A DNA stretch of 64,000 bases, taken from positions 62,001 to 126,000 of the forward strand of contig JAHIWP010000072.1 in assembly GCA_018816095.1 (NCBI GenBank), given 5' to 3'. This stretch comes from Gammaproteobacteria bacterium. Its GTDB lineage: Bacteria; Pseudomonadota; Gammaproteobacteria; Pseudomonadales; Pseudomonadaceae. Numbering within the stretch: the stretch's first letter is position 1; each line of letters opens with the position of its first letter. The notes under the pieces were generated by a model, which was given only the letters and a program-made list of their open reading frames with translations, ran no database searches and had not been told where the DNA came from. A program made the position numbers and the translations under genes. Shown piece after piece: positions 16,979 to 26,403 of the stretch.

Positions 16979-17010
16979 GATGGCCGGTCTAGACCGGCCA
17001 TCTGCGTTTT
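16979..17010 (+). terminator. Rho-independent terminator after pedH
   Basis: Perfect 24-base hairpin at 16979-17002 (GATGGCCGGTCT mirrored by AGACCGGCCATC), followed by TGCGTTTT. It starts 19 bases past the pedH stop, so pedH is probably a single-gene transcript. Confidence 0.85.
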
Positions 17011-17105
17011 AGGCGTTAGTACTAAGGATTCTCGACTAAAGCGGCATGGCCGAATGCACGGCCATGCCTCAGCGTGGCGCTCTATCGCCTGGCTATGGGG
17101 GACGT

Positions 17106-18386
17106 ATGCAGGAGCTTACCCGTCGTCAAATGCTCGCCGGCCTGGCCGCAATGCCTTGGTTGTTACCCAGTGGGTTAAATGCCAGCGTGAGTCGCGCGCG
17201 GGTCTTGGTAGTCGGTGGTGGTTTTGCCGGTGCCACTGCCGCGCGTTACCTCAAACGCCAGGCACCGGCGCTTGAAGTGGTGCTTATTGAGCCCAAGTCG
17301 GCGTTCTATACCTGCCCCTTCAGCAACAATGTGCTGGCGGGTATGGCTGAGCTCGATAGCCTGCGCCAGGATTACCGCGCCTTGCAGCGCCAGCAGGTGC
17401 TGCACGTGCGTGAGCGTGCGCGGGAAATTGACCTGCAGGCCCGCCAAGTGGTGCTGCAAGACGGCCAGCGTTTGCGCTACGACCGGGTGTTTCTGGCGCC
17501 CGGCATCGACATGGATTGGCAGGCCATTGAAGGCTACGACCGTAACGCCTCGATGCACCTTCCGCATGCCTGGCAGGCCGGTGCGCAGACCAGTCTGTTG
17601 CGCAGGCAGTTGCAGGCCATGAACGACGGCGGCCTGGTGATTATCAGCGTGCCGGACAACCCCTATCGTTGCCCGCCGGGCCCCTACGAGCGCGCGAGCC
17701 TGATTGCCCATTACCTGAGCCAGGCCAAGCCACGCAGCAAGCTGCTGATTCTCGACAGCAAGGACAGCTTCTCCAAGCAGGCGCTGTTTCAACAGGGCTG
17801 GCAGACGCTCTACGGTGAGCGTATCGAATGGGTCGGCCGGGCCGGCGATGGTCGTGTGGTGCGTGCCGATGCCATACGCCGCGAGTTGGTTTGCGAGTTT
17901 GGCCAGCGGCATCGCGCCGCCGTGATCAACCTGATCCCACCACAGAAGGCGGCCGAGGTGGCCCAGCGTAGTGGCCTGGTGGACGCCAGCGGCTGGGTGC
18001 CGATTCGCCCGGCGACGTTTCAGGCCCGTGAGGCCAGCGACATCTACGTGGCCGGGGACGCCTGTATCGCTGCACCGATGCCCAAGTCAGCCTACAGCGC
18101 CAATGCCCAAGCCAAGGTTGCGGTGGCGGCGTTACTCGCTGATTTGGCTGGACAGGCGCCGCCGCCAGCGGTGTGGCGTAACACCTGCTACAGCTTGCTG
18201 GCACCGGGTCAGGCGGTGTCGATTGCCGCGGATTACGGCGTGCAGGCGCAACGTCTGGTCGAGTTACCAGGCAGTCTGGCGCTCAGCCCGTTGCAGGCGC
18301 CTCTCGGTCTGCGCGCTCAGGAGGCGGCGCTGGCCGAGGCCTGGTATCAAAGCATCTGTGCCGATGCCTGGGGGCAGTTGCTATGA
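17106..18386 (+). CDS. FCSD-like FAD-dependent oxidoreductase with Tat-like signal
   Basis: 426 residues. ATG at 17106 sits behind GGGGGAC; an upstream start at 17046 is less likely. The N-terminus LTRRQMLAGLAAMPWLL is a twin-arginine-type signal. FAD binding: VLVVGGGFAGATAARYLK. Cys70 in FYTCPFSNNVLAGM matches the flavin-linked or redox cysteine of flavocytochrome c sulfide dehydrogenase, and Cys189 in YRCPPGPYERASL matches the second active-site cysteine. The C-terminus has IYVAGDAC. No cytochrome subunit gene is adjacent. It overlaps the SoxYZ-like gene by four bases, so it likely acts with that carrier; the substrate is unknown. Confidence 0.83.
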   Translation: MQELTRRQMLAGLAAMPWLLPSGLNASVSRARVLVVGGGFAGATAARYLKRQAPALEVVLIEPKSAFYTCPFSNNVLAGMAELDSLRQDYRALQRQQVLHVRERAREIDLQARQVVLQDGQRLRYDRVFLAPGIDMDWQAIEGYDRNASMHLPHAWQAGAQTSLLRRQLQAMNDGGLVIISVPDNPYRCPPGPYERASLIAHYLSQAKPRSKLLILDSKDSFSKQALFQQGWQTLYGERIEWVGRAGDGRVVRADAIRRELVCEFGQRHRAAVINLIPPQKAAEVAQRSGLVDASGWVPIRPATFQAREASDIYVAGDACIAAPMPKSAYSANAQAKVAVAALLADLAGQAPPPAVWRNTCYSLLAPGQAVSIAADYGVQAQRLVELPGSLALSPLQAPLGLRAQEAALAEAWYQSICADAWGQLL

Positions 18387-19114
18387 GCCTGCGCGCAGTG
18401 CTGTTGATGCTGATGCTGGCGGGGCCGGCTGCGGCGCAACCCTGGGGGCAGGCCCAGGAAGCGGTGGAGCAGTGGTTGCAGGGTGCTCAAGCGCAGACAC
18501 AGGGACTGACTGTCGAGGTGCCAAGCTGGGTCGAGGACGGTGCGTTCGTTGCCGTCGACCTGACCCTGCACGGTGCTCAGCCGCCGTTATCCCTCAGCCT
18601 GTTGCGCAGCGGCGAGGAGGACCCTCGCATTGCTACGGTGCAGCTGCAGGCCTGGGAAGCGCCGCTGCGCCTGTCGACCCGCGTGCGCTTACCGCGCAGC
18701 CAGCAGCTGATTGTGTTGGCACGTGACGGCCGCGGACGGATTTGGCAGGCCGCGCAGTCAGTCGAGGTGCTGGCCAGCAGCTGCCTGTCACCCAGCCTGG
18801 GCAATAGCGCCGCCACGCTGGGCCAGTTGCAGGGCTGGCTGGAGGCGGGCGAGCACGGCCTGGAGTTGCGCAGCTTATTGCGTCATCCGATGGAAACCGG
18901 GCGGCGTCCCGGCGCGGACGGTCAGCTGCTGGCGCGGCACTTGCCGACACGCTTTGAAATCAATGGAACGCACGGCAACTTGCTGCGCGTCGAACCTTTT
19001 GAGGGTTTGGCGGCCAACCCTTACTGGCGGTTGTGGCTGCCGACTGGACATACGCCACTGCTGCTACGCTGGGTGGACGCCGATGGCCGCGAGTTCCGTC
19101 GGCAGTTGCCCTGA
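18383..19114 (+). CDS. SoxYZ-like fused carrier (copy 2)
   Basis: 243 residues with a signal peptide (MSLRAVLLMLMLAGPAAAQ). ATG overlaps the flavoprotein stop by four bases. The N-half is SoxY-like (VDLTLHGAQPPLSLSLLRSG... then LASSC, Cys134). The C-half is SoxZ-like (LRSLLRHPMETGRRPGADGQ ... RVEPFEGLAANPYWRLWLP). The Cys lies in ASSCLSPS rather than the canonical GGCGG. This is the second such carrier in 7 kb and is distinct in sequence from that at 11327. A carrier role is inferred from the fold. Confidence 0.78.
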   Translation: MSLRAVLLMLMLAGPAAAQPWGQAQEAVEQWLQGAQAQTQGLTVEVPSWVEDGAFVAVDLTLHGAQPPLSLSLLRSGEEDPRIATVQLQAWEAPLRLSTRVRLPRSQQLIVLARDGRGRIWQAAQSVEVLASSCLSPSLGNSAATLGQLQGWLEAGEHGLELRSLLRHPMETGRRPGADGQLLARHLPTRFEINGTHGNLLRVEPFEGLAANPYWRLWLPTGHTPLLLRWVDADGREFRRQLP

Positions 19115-19155
19115 CGTGTGCGAGTACGAGGCTCTGGGTCGCGGTTTGCGGCTCT

Positions 19156-19172
19156 ACTACCAAATGACGAGA
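19156..19172. promoter_or_regulatory. Operator-like motif upstream of exaC
   Basis: ACTACCAAATGACGAGA matches the left half of the cluster motif (ACTACCAA) with a degenerate right half. It lies 111 bases upstream of the exaC start in the 168-base gap after the SoxYZ-like gene. Confidence 0.4.
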
Positions 19173-19282
19173 GGTTTTGTGCCATGGGCGCATACCGGTC
19201 GAGCAAGGCGCTTCCTAAGATCGAACCATGACCTGCTCCACGTCCCAGGGGGCAGGCTCCGCCAACAAGAGAGGTTAATCCC

Positions 19283-20803
19283 ATGCTTTACGCCAAACCC
19301 GGTACGCCAGGCGCTGTCATCACCCTCAAACCGCGCTACGGCAACTACATCAATGGTGAGTTTGTCGCCCCGCTGAGTGGTCAGTACTTCACTAACACCA
19401 GCCCGGTGGATGGTTCGGTGATCGGTGAGTTCCCCCGTTCCGACGCCGCCGATATCAACAAGGCGCTGGATGCTGCTCACGCCGCTGCCGATGCCTGGGG
19501 CAAGACCTCGGTGCAGGAGCGTTCGCACATTCTGCTGAAGATTGCCGACCGCATCGAAGCCAACCTTGAACTGCTGGCTGTGGCCGAGACCTGGGATAAC
19601 GGCAAGGCCGTGCGCGAAACCCTCAACGCCGACGTGCCGCTGGCTGCTGACCACTTCCGCTACTACGCCGGGTGCATCCGCGCGCAGGAAGGCAGCACCG
19701 CCGAGATCAATGAAGGCACCGTGGCCTACCACTTCCATGAACCGCTGGGCGTGGTCGGGCAGATCATCCCGTGGAACTTCCCGCTGCTGATGGGGGCCTG
19801 GAAACTCGCACCGGCTCTGGCCGCTGGCAACGCCATCGTGCTCAAACCGGCCGAGCAGACGCCGCTGTCGATCACCGTGCTGATGGAGCTGATTGGCGAC
19901 CTGCTGCCGCCGGGTGTGCTCAACGTCGTCCAGGGCTTCGGCCGTGAAGCCGGTGAAGCACTGGCCACCAGTAAACGCATTGCCAAGATTGCCTTCACCG
20001 GATCGACTCCAGTGGGCTCGCATATCCTCAAGTGTGCCGCCGAAAACATCATCCCGAGCACCGTCGAACTGGGCGGCAAATCGCCGAACATTTTCTTCGC
20101 CGACATCATGAATGCCGAGCCGGCGTTTATCGAGAAGGCCGCTGAAGGCCTGGTGCTGGGCTTCTTCAACCAGGGCGAGGTGTGCACCTGTCCGGCGCGT
20201 GCGCTGGTGCAGGAATCGATCTATGAGTCGTTCATGGTCGAGGTCATGAAAAAGATCAAGCAGATCAAGCGTGGTGATCCGCTGGACACCGACACCATGG
20301 TCGGCGCCCAGGCCTCGCAGCAGCAGTTCGACAAGATCCTCAGTTACCTGGAGATCGCCCAGCAGGAAGGCGCCCAGGTGCTCACCGGTGGCGGCGTGGA
20401 GAAACTCGAAGGCAACCTGGCCAACGGTTACTACATCCAGCCGACCCTGCTCAAGGGCACCAACCAGATGCGCGTGTTCCAGGAAGAAATCTTTGGCCCG
20501 GTGATCGGCGTGACCACCTTCAAGGACGAAGCCGAAGCGCTGGCGATTGCCAACGACACCGAGTTCGGCCTGGGCGCAGGCGTGTGGAGCCGCGACATCA
20601 ACGTCGCCTACCGCATGGGTCGGGCAATCAAGGCCGGTCGCGTATGGACCAACTGCTACCACCTGTACCCGGCGCACGCCGCGTTCGGTGGCTACAAGAA
20701 GTCTGGCGTTGGCCGCGAAACCCACAAGATGATGCTCGACCACTATCAGCAGACCAAGAACCTCTTGATCAGCTACGACATCAACCCGCTGGGCCTCTTC
20801 TAA
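19283..20803 (+). CDS. exaC: NAD-dependent acetaldehyde dehydrogenase of the ethanol pathway
   Basis: 506 residues, ATG behind AGAGAGG. Aldehyde dehydrogenase superfamily: [28 protein letters not shown], general base Glu262 in [10 protein letters not shown], catalytic Cys301 in [13 protein letters not shown]. No signal peptide, so cytosolic. It oxidises acetaldehyde and related aldehydes produced by the periplasmic dehydrogenases to acids. It sits between pedH/SoxYZ and pqqA, as exaC does in P. aeruginosa, and ends before a strong terminator. Confidence 0.93.
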   Translation: MLYAKPGTPGAVITLKPRYGNYINGEFVAPLSGQYFTNTSPVDGSVIGEFPRSDAADINKALDAAHAAADAWGKTSVQERSHILLKIADRIEANLELLAVAETWDNGKAVRETLNADVPLAADHFRYYAGCIRAQEGSTAEINEGTVAYHFHEPLGVVGQIIPWNFPLLMGAWKLAPALAAGNAIVLKPAEQTPLSITVLMELIGDLLPPGVLNVVQGFGREAGEALATSKRIAKIAFTGSTPVGSHILKCAAENIIPSTVELGGKSPNIFFADIMNAEPAFIEKAAEGLVLGFFNQGEVCTCPARALVQESIYESFMVEVMKKIKQIKRGDPLDTDTMVGAQASQQQFDKILSYLEIAQQEGAQVLTGGGVEKLEGNLANGYYIQPTLLKGTNQMRVFQEEIFGPVIGVTTFKDEAEALAIANDTEFGLGAGVWSRDINVAYRMGRAIKAGRVWTNCYHLYPAHAAFGGYKKSGVGRETHKMMLDHYQQTKNLLISYDINPLGLF

Positions 20804-20918
20804 CTCGTGTAACCCCGGCGTATCCGCTCCAGTGCGCCGGGCTCCTTCCTGCGATTCGCCGGTCGGCGAGATCTGTTTGTGGTCTGGGCAGATAACTGCT
20901 GCAGCAGGTCACTATCGC

Positions 20919-20943
20919 AACGCGGCTTCGGCCGCGTTTTTTA
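20919..20943 (+). terminator. Rho-independent terminator after exaC
   Basis: Stem AACGCGGC / GCCGCGTT with a TTCG tetraloop (20919-20938) running into TTTTTT. It separates exaC from the pqq operon. The 347-base gap to pqqA otherwise holds only the pqqA control region. Confidence 0.9.
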
Positions 20944-21039
20944 TTGGCTGCTGTCAGCGGCAGCGTGTTGCATCTGTTGCTGCATAGTCAGCGTGAGGCT
21001 GCCGGACAAAGCAGGTGGTGTCGCGCGCACCCTGCAAAC

Positions 21040-21086
21040 ACTACCAATGCCAGCAGAAATTCATCCCAAAGTACCATTTGGCTGCT
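21040..21086. promoter_or_regulatory. pqqA upstream region with two TACCA motif copies
   Basis: ACTACCAATGCCAGCAG at 21040-21056 and AGTACCATTTGGCTGCT at 21070-21086, 30 bases apart and in the same orientation, about 65-111 bases upstream of pqqA. The 12-mer CCCAAAGTACCA at 21065-21076 also occurs at 4402. Both resemble the exa/ped motif in the left arm only. Confidence 0.4.
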
Positions 21087-21150
21087 GTCGGTCGGGGCGC
21101 TTAATGAAGGGGCCGGAATTCGCCGGCGTCGATAAGAAGAGGACCGCGCC

Positions 21151-21222
21151 ATGTGGACTAAACCCGCCTACACCGACCTGCGTATTGGTTTCGAAGTGAC
21201 CATGTACTTCGCCAATCGTTGA
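21151..21222 (+). CDS. pqqA: PQQ precursor peptide
   Basis: 23 residues beginning [20 protein letters not shown]. The Glu and Tyr of the EVTMY motif are the two residues fused by PqqE to make PQQ. The length is that of pseudomonad PqqA. AAGAGGA lies upstream of the ATG. First gene of pqqABCDE. Confidence 0.97.
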
Positions 21223-21293
21223 GCCGTTTTTGCCCCGGCATTGCCGGGGCATCCCAATAGGCATGCCCATTGGCATCGCAATCGGAAGCGTCC

Positions 21294-22208
21294 ATGTATA
21301 TCCAGATTCTTGGCTCCGCCGCTGGCGGTGGTTTCCCCCAGTGGAACTGCAACTGCCGTAACTGCCGTGGCATGCGCACGGGCAGCGTGCGGGCGCAGCC
21401 GCGTACACAGTCTTCGATTGCCCTGAGTGACAATGGCCAGGACTGGATCCTGTGCAACGCCTCACCGGACATTCGCGTACAGATCGAAGCCTTTCCTGCG
21501 CTCAACCCGGCACGTCGGCTGCGCGACAGCGCCATCGCCGGGATCATCCTGCTTGACAGCCAGATTGACCACACCACCGGCCTGCTGACCCTGCGCGAAG
21601 GCTGTCCGCACCAAGTCTGGTGCAGCGAGATGGTGCATCAGGACCTGACCAGCGGCTTTCCCCTGTTCAACATGCTCAGCCACTGGAATGGCGGCTTGCA
21701 GCACAACCTGATTGCCCTCGATGGTGAGCCGTTCAGCATTGCGGCCTGTGCCAACTTGTCGATCACGGCCGTGCCGTTGCGCAGCAGCGCACCGCCGTAT
21801 TCACCGCACCGTGGCAACCCGCATCCGGGCGACAACATTGGTTTGTTTGTCGAGGATCGCCGCACCGGCGGCACGCTGTTCTATGCCCCCGGTCTGGGTC
21901 AGGTCGATGAACCATTGCTGGCCTGGATGCGCCGCGCCGACTGCCTGCTGGTGGACGGCACACTGTGGCGCGATGACGAAATGCGCGTGTGCGAAGTGGG
22001 CGACAAGCTCGGCAGCGAGATGGGCCACCTGTGCCAGAGCGGTCCGGGCGGCATGATCGAGGTGCTCGATGGCCTGCCATCTGCACGCAAGATCCTTATT
22101 CATATCAACAACACCAATCCGATTCTCGACCTGGATTCGCCTGAGCGCGCCGAACTTGACGCGCACGGTATCGAGGTCGCGTTCGATGGCATGAGCATCG
22201 TTTTGTAG
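21294..22208 (+). CDS. pqqB: PQQ biosynthesis protein PqqB
   Basis: 304 residues from ATG at 21294 with CGGAAG upstream; an in-frame start at 21270 lacks such a site. The start [20 protein letters not shown], then CRNCRG, is the PqqB signature of this metallo-beta-lactamase-like family. It has [15 protein letters not shown] and late cluster [10 protein letters not shown]. PqqB is a non-haem iron hydroxylase acting on the tyrosine-derived intermediate. 71 bases after pqqA. Confidence 0.96.
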   Translation: MYIQILGSAAGGGFPQWNCNCRNCRGMRTGSVRAQPRTQSSIALSDNGQDWILCNASPDIRVQIEAFPALNPARRLRDSAIAGIILLDSQIDHTTGLLTLREGCPHQVWCSEMVHQDLTSGFPLFNMLSHWNGGLQHNLIALDGEPFSIAACANLSITAVPLRSSAPPYSPHRGNPHPGDNIGLFVEDRRTGGTLFYAPGLGQVDEPLLAWMRRADCLLVDGTLWRDDEMRVCEVGDKLGSEMGHLCQSGPGGMIEVLDGLPSARKILIHINNTNPILDLDSPERAELDAHGIEVAFDGMSIVL

Positions 22209-22238
22209 GGAGCCCAGGCCATGCACACCTCAAAGAAT

Positions 22239-22264
22239 ACTGGTGCGCACGGCACACCCTACGG
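22239..22264. repeat. Dispersed GGTGCGC repeat copy between pqqB and pqqC
   Basis: TGGTGCGCACGGCACACCCTACGG, an imperfect, inverted copy of the element at 7688 and 13498. It lies in the only sizeable gap (77 bases) of the pqq operon. Confidence 0.5.
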
Positions 22265-22285
22265 CAACGCGTATTGGAGATACTG

Positions 22286-23038
22286 ATGAGCCAACCCGCC
22301 ATGAGCCCTGCCGAGTTCGAGCAGGCCTTGCGCGCCAAGGGCGCGTACTACCACATTCACCACCCGTTTCATCAGGCGATGTATGCCGGCCACGCCAGCC
22401 GTGAGCAGATTCAAGGGTGGGTGGCCAATCGCTTCTACTATCAACTGAACATCCCGCTCAAGGATGCGGCGATCCTGGCCAACTGCGCCGATCGCGACAC
22501 GCGCCGTGAATGGCTGCAACGCATTCTTGACCACGACGGTGCGCAGGGCGAGGAGGGTGGGATCGAAGCCTGGCTGCGCCTGGCCGAAGCCGTGGGCCTT
22601 GAGCGCGAGCAGGTGCTGTCGCAAGAGCTGGTGCTGCCCGGCGTACGCTTTGCTGTGGATGCCTACGTCAATTTCGCCCGCCGCGCGTCCTGGCAGGAAG
22701 CCGCCAGCAGCTCGCTGACCGAACTGTTCGCTCCGCAAATCCACCAGTCACGTCTGGACAGCTGGCCGCAGCATTACCCCTGGATCGATGCCGAGGGCTA
22801 CAGTTACTTCCGCTCGCGCCTACAGCAGGCACGCCGCGATGTTGAGCACGGCCTGCGCATCACCTTGCAGCATTACGTCACGTGGGAGGCCCAGCAGCGC
22901 ATGCTGGAAATCCTGCAATTCAAGCTGGATGTGCTGTGGAGCATGCTCGACGCCATGAGCATGGCCTATCAGCTGGAACGTCCGCCGTATCACAGCGTGA
23001 CCTGTGAGCGCGTCTGGCACCGAGGACTTGCCCTATGA
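22286..23038 (+). CDS. pqqC: Pyrroloquinoline-quinone synthase
   Basis: 250 residues from ATG at 22286 (GGAG upstream; a start at 22274 is less well placed). Motifs include [32 protein letters not shown] and [16 protein letters not shown], typical of PqqC. It catalyses the final ring closure and eight-electron oxidation to PQQ without metal. It overlaps pqqD by four bases. Confidence 0.97.
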   Translation: MSQPAMSPAEFEQALRAKGAYYHIHHPFHQAMYAGHASREQIQGWVANRFYYQLNIPLKDAAILANCADRDTRREWLQRILDHDGAQGEEGGIEAWLRLAEAVGLEREQVLSQELVLPGVRFAVDAYVNFARRASWQEAASSSLTELFAPQIHQSRLDSWPQHYPWIDAEGYSYFRSRLQQARRDVEHGLRITLQHYVTWEAQQRMLEILQFKLDVLWSMLDAMSMAYQLERPPYHSVTCERVWHRGLAL

Positions 23039-23313
23039 ACCCGTTGACTATCGACCAGGTGCCCAAGCTGCGCCGCGGTTTCCGCCTGCAGTGGGAACCC
23101 GCTCAGGATTGCCATGTGCTGCTCTACCCGGAAGGCATGATCAAGCTCAATGACAGCGCCGGGGCCATCCTCAAACAGGTCAATGGCGACCACAGTGTGG
23201 GGCAGATTATTGCCAGCCTGAGCGCGCAGTTTCCCGATGTGCCGGGCCTCGACGAAGACATCCTCGCCTTTATGGAGGTCGCCAATGCTCAGTTCTGGAT
23301 TGAGCTTCGCTAA
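23035..23313 (+). CDS. pqqD: PqqA-binding chaperone PqqD
   Basis: 92 residues: [50 protein letters not shown], the PqqD signature. It presents PqqA to the radical-SAM enzyme PqqE. The ATG overlaps the pqqC stop, and its 3' end overlaps the pqqE start by 29 bases. Confidence 0.96.
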   Translation: MNPLTIDQVPKLRRGFRLQWEPAQDCHVLLYPEGMIKLNDSAGAILKQVNGDHSVGQIIASLSAQFPDVPGLDEDILAFMEVANAQFWIELR

Positions 23314-24439
23314 GCCGGGGCACGAGGCTGGACCACCGTTGTGGTTATTGGCCGAGCTGACCTACCGTTGCCCACTGCAGTGCCCGTACTGCTCCAACCC
23401 GCTGGACTTCGCCCAGCAGGGGGCCGAGTTGAGCACCGCCGAGTGGATCGATGTATTTCGTCAGGCCCGCGAACTGGGCGCGGCGCAACTGGGGTTTTCC
23501 GGCGGTGAGCCACTGGTGCGCCAAGACCTGGCCGAGCTGATCAAGGCGGCGCGTGACCTGGGCTATTACACCAACCTGATCACCTCCGGCATCGGCCTGA
23601 CCGAGGATCGTATCGCCAGCTTCAGCGAGGCGGGGCTGGACCATATTCAGATCAGCTTTCAAGCCGCCGATGAAGAGGTGAACAACCTGCTGGCGGGTTC
23701 GAAAAAGGCCTTCGCCCATAAACTGGCCATGGCACGCGCGGTCAAGGCGCATGGCTACCCGATGGTGCTGAACTTCGTCACCCATCGGCACAATATCGAC
23801 AACATCGAGCGGATCATCGAGCTGTGTCTGGAGCTGGAAGCGGACTTCGTCGAGTTGGCCACCTGCCAGTTCTACGGCTGGGCTGAGCTGAATCGCGCCG
23901 GGTTGCTACCGACCCGTGCGCAGCTTGAACGCGCCGAACGCATCACCCAGCAGTGGCGCGACAAACTGGCGGCCGAGAATCACCCCTGCAAGCTGATTTT
24001 CGTCACCCCGGACTATTACGAAGAGCGCCCCAAGGGCTGCATGAATGGTTGGGGCAACCTGTTCCTCGACATCACCCCGGATGGCACCGCCTTGCCTTGT
24101 CACAGCGCGCGGCAACTGCCGGTGCAGTTTCCCAATGTGCGCGAGCAGAGCATTGAACAGATCTGGCGTCACTCCTTCGGCTTCAACCGTTTTCGCGGTG
24201 ATGACTGGATGCCTGAACCCTGCCGCTCCTGCGACGAGAAGCACAAGGACTTTGGCGGCTGCCGCTGTCAGGCATTTATGCTCACCGGCGATGCCAGTAA
24301 TGCCGACCCTGTGTGCAGCAAATCGGCCCATCACGGCATCATCCTCGCGGCGCGGGCAGAGGCCGAGCAGGCACCCGGTGCGTTGGAAAACCTGCAGTTT
24401 CGCAACGAAAAGGCCTCCAAGCTGATTTGTAAGGTGTGA
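23285..24439 (+). CDS. pqqE: Radical SAM PqqA glutamate-tyrosine crosslinking enzyme
   Basis: 384 residues from ATG at 23285 behind GGAGG. The radical-SAM cluster is CPLQCPYC (Cys29, Cys33, Cys36). The C-terminal SPASM-type cysteines include [14 protein letters not shown] and [18 protein letters not shown]. It forms the carbon-carbon bond between Glu and Tyr of PqqA. The N-terminus lies within the end of pqqD, out of frame. Confidence 0.96.
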   Translation: MLSSGLSFAKPGHEAGPPLWLLAELTYRCPLQCPYCSNPLDFAQQGAELSTAEWIDVFRQARELGAAQLGFSGGEPLVRQDLAELIKAARDLGYYTNLITSGIGLTEDRIASFSEAGLDHIQISFQAADEEVNNLLAGSKKAFAHKLAMARAVKAHGYPMVLNFVTHRHNIDNIERIIELCLELEADFVELATCQFYGWAELNRAGLLPTRAQLERAERITQQWRDKLAAENHPCKLIFVTPDYYEERPKGCMNGWGNLFLDITPDGTALPCHSARQLPVQFPNVREQSIEQIWRHSFGFNRFRGDDWMPEPCRSCDEKHKDFGGCRCQAFMLTGDASNADPVCSKSAHHGIILAARAEAEQAPGALENLQFRNEKASKLICKV

Positions 24440-24446
24440 CGCGCTG

Positions 24447-26312
24447 ATGACGCCACGCACCGCCCACTATGGCCACTGGTCCAGCGCCTGGGGCAGCGCC
24501 CAGGCCGCCAGTGCCAGCCGCGATTTTGCCGAACTGCGCACGGGGCTGGGTGGCGTGGTGTGGTCCGAGTTCGATCCGGCGGATGCCTGCACCCGCTTGT
24601 GGCACTGGACGCCCAGCGGCCTACGCTGTCTGACGGCCACGGGCTGGTCCGTGCGTAGCCGGGTGTACGAGTACGGCGGCGGCGCCTTCTGCCTCGGCGA
24701 AGATGGCCTGGCATGGGTTTGCGAGGCGGACCAGCAACTCTACTGGCAAGACCTGCACGGGCAGCCGCAGGCACTCACCGCACGCAGCGACTGCCGCTAC
24801 GGCGACCTGTGTTATGACCCTGTACTCTTCGCCGTGCTCGCCGTGGAGGAGCAGCACACGGCATCAGGCGTGGTGCACCGCCTGGTGGCGATCGGGCGCG
24901 ATGATGGCGCGTGTCAGGTGATCAGTGAAGGTTGTGATTTCTACGCGGCGCCCACCCTCAGTAACGATGGCCAGCGTTTGGCCTGGACCGAATGGGACCG
25001 CCCGCAGCAGCCTTGGCTGGCCACGCGCTTGTGCGTGAGCCAGCGCACGGCGCAGGGTTGCTGGTCGCCAAGGCAGGTGGTGGCTGGGCAGGGGGTGGAT
25101 GAGTCGATCCAGCAACCGAGCTTTGATCAGCACAACCGTTTGCTGGCCTTGAGTGATCGTCAGGGTTACTGGCAACCTTGGCGTGAAGGCGAGGGCGGCA
25201 TGCAGCCACTCAACTGCCGCGCGGCGGATCATGCCGCTGCGCCCTGGCAGCTGGGGGCACGCAATTACCTGACGCTGGCCGGTGAGCGTTTATTGCTCAG
25301 TGGCTTTGATCGTGGGTTTGCCTGGCTAGCTGAGCGTGACCCGGTCAGCGGCCATGAGCAGCGCCTGGCGCCCGACTACAGCCGCTTTCGTCAGTTAGCG
25401 GCGGATCAGCAGTATTTCTACGTGATCGCCGCGGCACCGCAGCGCGGCAGCGTGGTGCTGGCCATTGATCGCACAAGTCATGCCTGCCAGGTACTGGCGG
25501 GAAGCCCTTGCGCTTTGCCGGCCGAGGCGGTTTCCTTGCCGCAGCGCTTGTTGTTTCTCAGCGGTGCGGGGGAAAGCTGCCACGGTTTCTTCTACCCGCC
25601 GCACAACCCGGCGTTTCAGGCACCGGAGGGGCAGAAGCCGCCGCTGCTGGTGTTTCTGCACGGTGGGCCCACGTCGGCCTGTTATCCGGTGTTTGATCCG
25701 CGCATCCAGTTCTGGACCCAGCGTGGCTTTGCCGTGGTCGACCTCAACTACCGCGGCAGCAGTGGCTATGGCCGCGCCTATCGTTTGCGCTTGCAGGGCG
25801 GTTGGGGTGAGGTCGAAGTCGAGGACGCCGTGGCAGTCGTGCAGCACCTGGTTGAGCGAGGGCTGGTTGATGCTGACCGGGTGTTTATTCGCGGGGCCAG
25901 CGCCGGTGGTTATACCGCGCTGTGTGCGTTGGCTTTTACCCAGGTGTTTCGCGCGGGTGCGAGCCTGTATGGCGTCAGCGATCCGCTGGCGCTGCGGCCT
26001 GTCACCCACAAGTTTGAGGCCGACTACCTGGACTGGCTGATTGGTGATCCGCAACGTGATGCCGCACGTTATCAGACGCGCACGCCGCTGCTGCACGCCG
26101 AACGCATCCAGGCGCCGCTGATTTTCTTTCAGGGCGCGCTGGATAACGTCGTGGTGCCCGAGCAGACCGCGCAGATGGTCGCCGCTTTGCAGCGCAGCGG
26201 CGTTGAGGTGGAGTGTCGCGTTTATGCAAACGAGCGTCATGGTTTTCGCCAGGCGGAATATCTGGCCGATGCGCTAGACGCTGAGCTGGCTTTCTATCGT
26301 CGCCTGCTGTGA
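24447..26312 (+). CDS. pqqH: S9-family prolyl-oligopeptidase-like peptidase linked to pqq
   Basis: 621 residues without a signal peptide, starting seven bases after pqqE. The N-terminal part (about 1-380) looks like a beta-propeller; the C-terminal alpha/beta-hydrolase has LLVFLHGGPTSA (oxyanion), Ser485 in RGASAGGY, a likely Asp in QGALDNVVVPEQ and His in NERHGFRQAEY. The position equals pqqH of P. aeruginosa. A role in removing residues flanking the crosslinked Glu-Tyr, or in unrelated peptide turnover, is possible; the sequence does not decide it. No M16 peptidase (PqqF/G) is in the window. Confidence 0.85.
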   Translation: MTPRTAHYGHWSSAWGSAQAASASRDFAELRTGLGGVVWSEFDPADACTRLWHWTPSGLRCLTATGWSVRSRVYEYGGGAFCLGEDGLAWVCEADQQLYWQDLHGQPQALTARSDCRYGDLCYDPVLFAVLAVEEQHTASGVVHRLVAIGRDDGACQVISEGCDFYAAPTLSNDGQRLAWTEWDRPQQPWLATRLCVSQRTAQGCWSPRQVVAGQGVDESIQQPSFDQHNRLLALSDRQGYWQPWREGEGGMQPLNCRAADHAAAPWQLGARNYLTLAGERLLLSGFDRGFAWLAERDPVSGHEQRLAPDYSRFRQLAADQQYFYVIAAAPQRGSVVLAIDRTSHACQVLAGSPCALPAEAVSLPQRLLFLSGAGESCHGFFYPPHNPAFQAPEGQKPPLLVFLHGGPTSACYPVFDPRIQFWTQRGFAVVDLNYRGSSGYGRAYRLRLQGGWGEVEVEDAVAVVQHLVERGLVDADRVFIRGASAGGYTALCALAFTQVFRAGASLYGVSDPLALRPVTHKFEADYLDWLIGDPQRDAARYQTRTPLLHAERIQAPLIFFQGALDNVVVPEQTAQMVAALQRSGVEVECRVYANERHGFRQAEYLADALDAELAFYRRLL

Positions 26313-26403
26313 GTGGCGCCTGCTGCCATGGTGCAATTGCATAAAGCCGGGAATGCAGTAGGCTGGCGGACGATTTTTGATAACAACAAGAACAGGCCGT
26401 TGT

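Noticed and set aside
19157..20743. 528-residue open frame antisense to exaC
   Set aside because: It lies wholly opposite a clear aldehyde dehydrogenase and has low-complexity, His/Arg/Val-rich composition typical of antisense frames in GC-rich genes. No motif or ribosome site.
21294..22208. Cysteine cluster of PqqB as a separate zinc-ribbon gene
   Set aside because: The NCNCRNC segment is part of the normal PqqB N-terminus.
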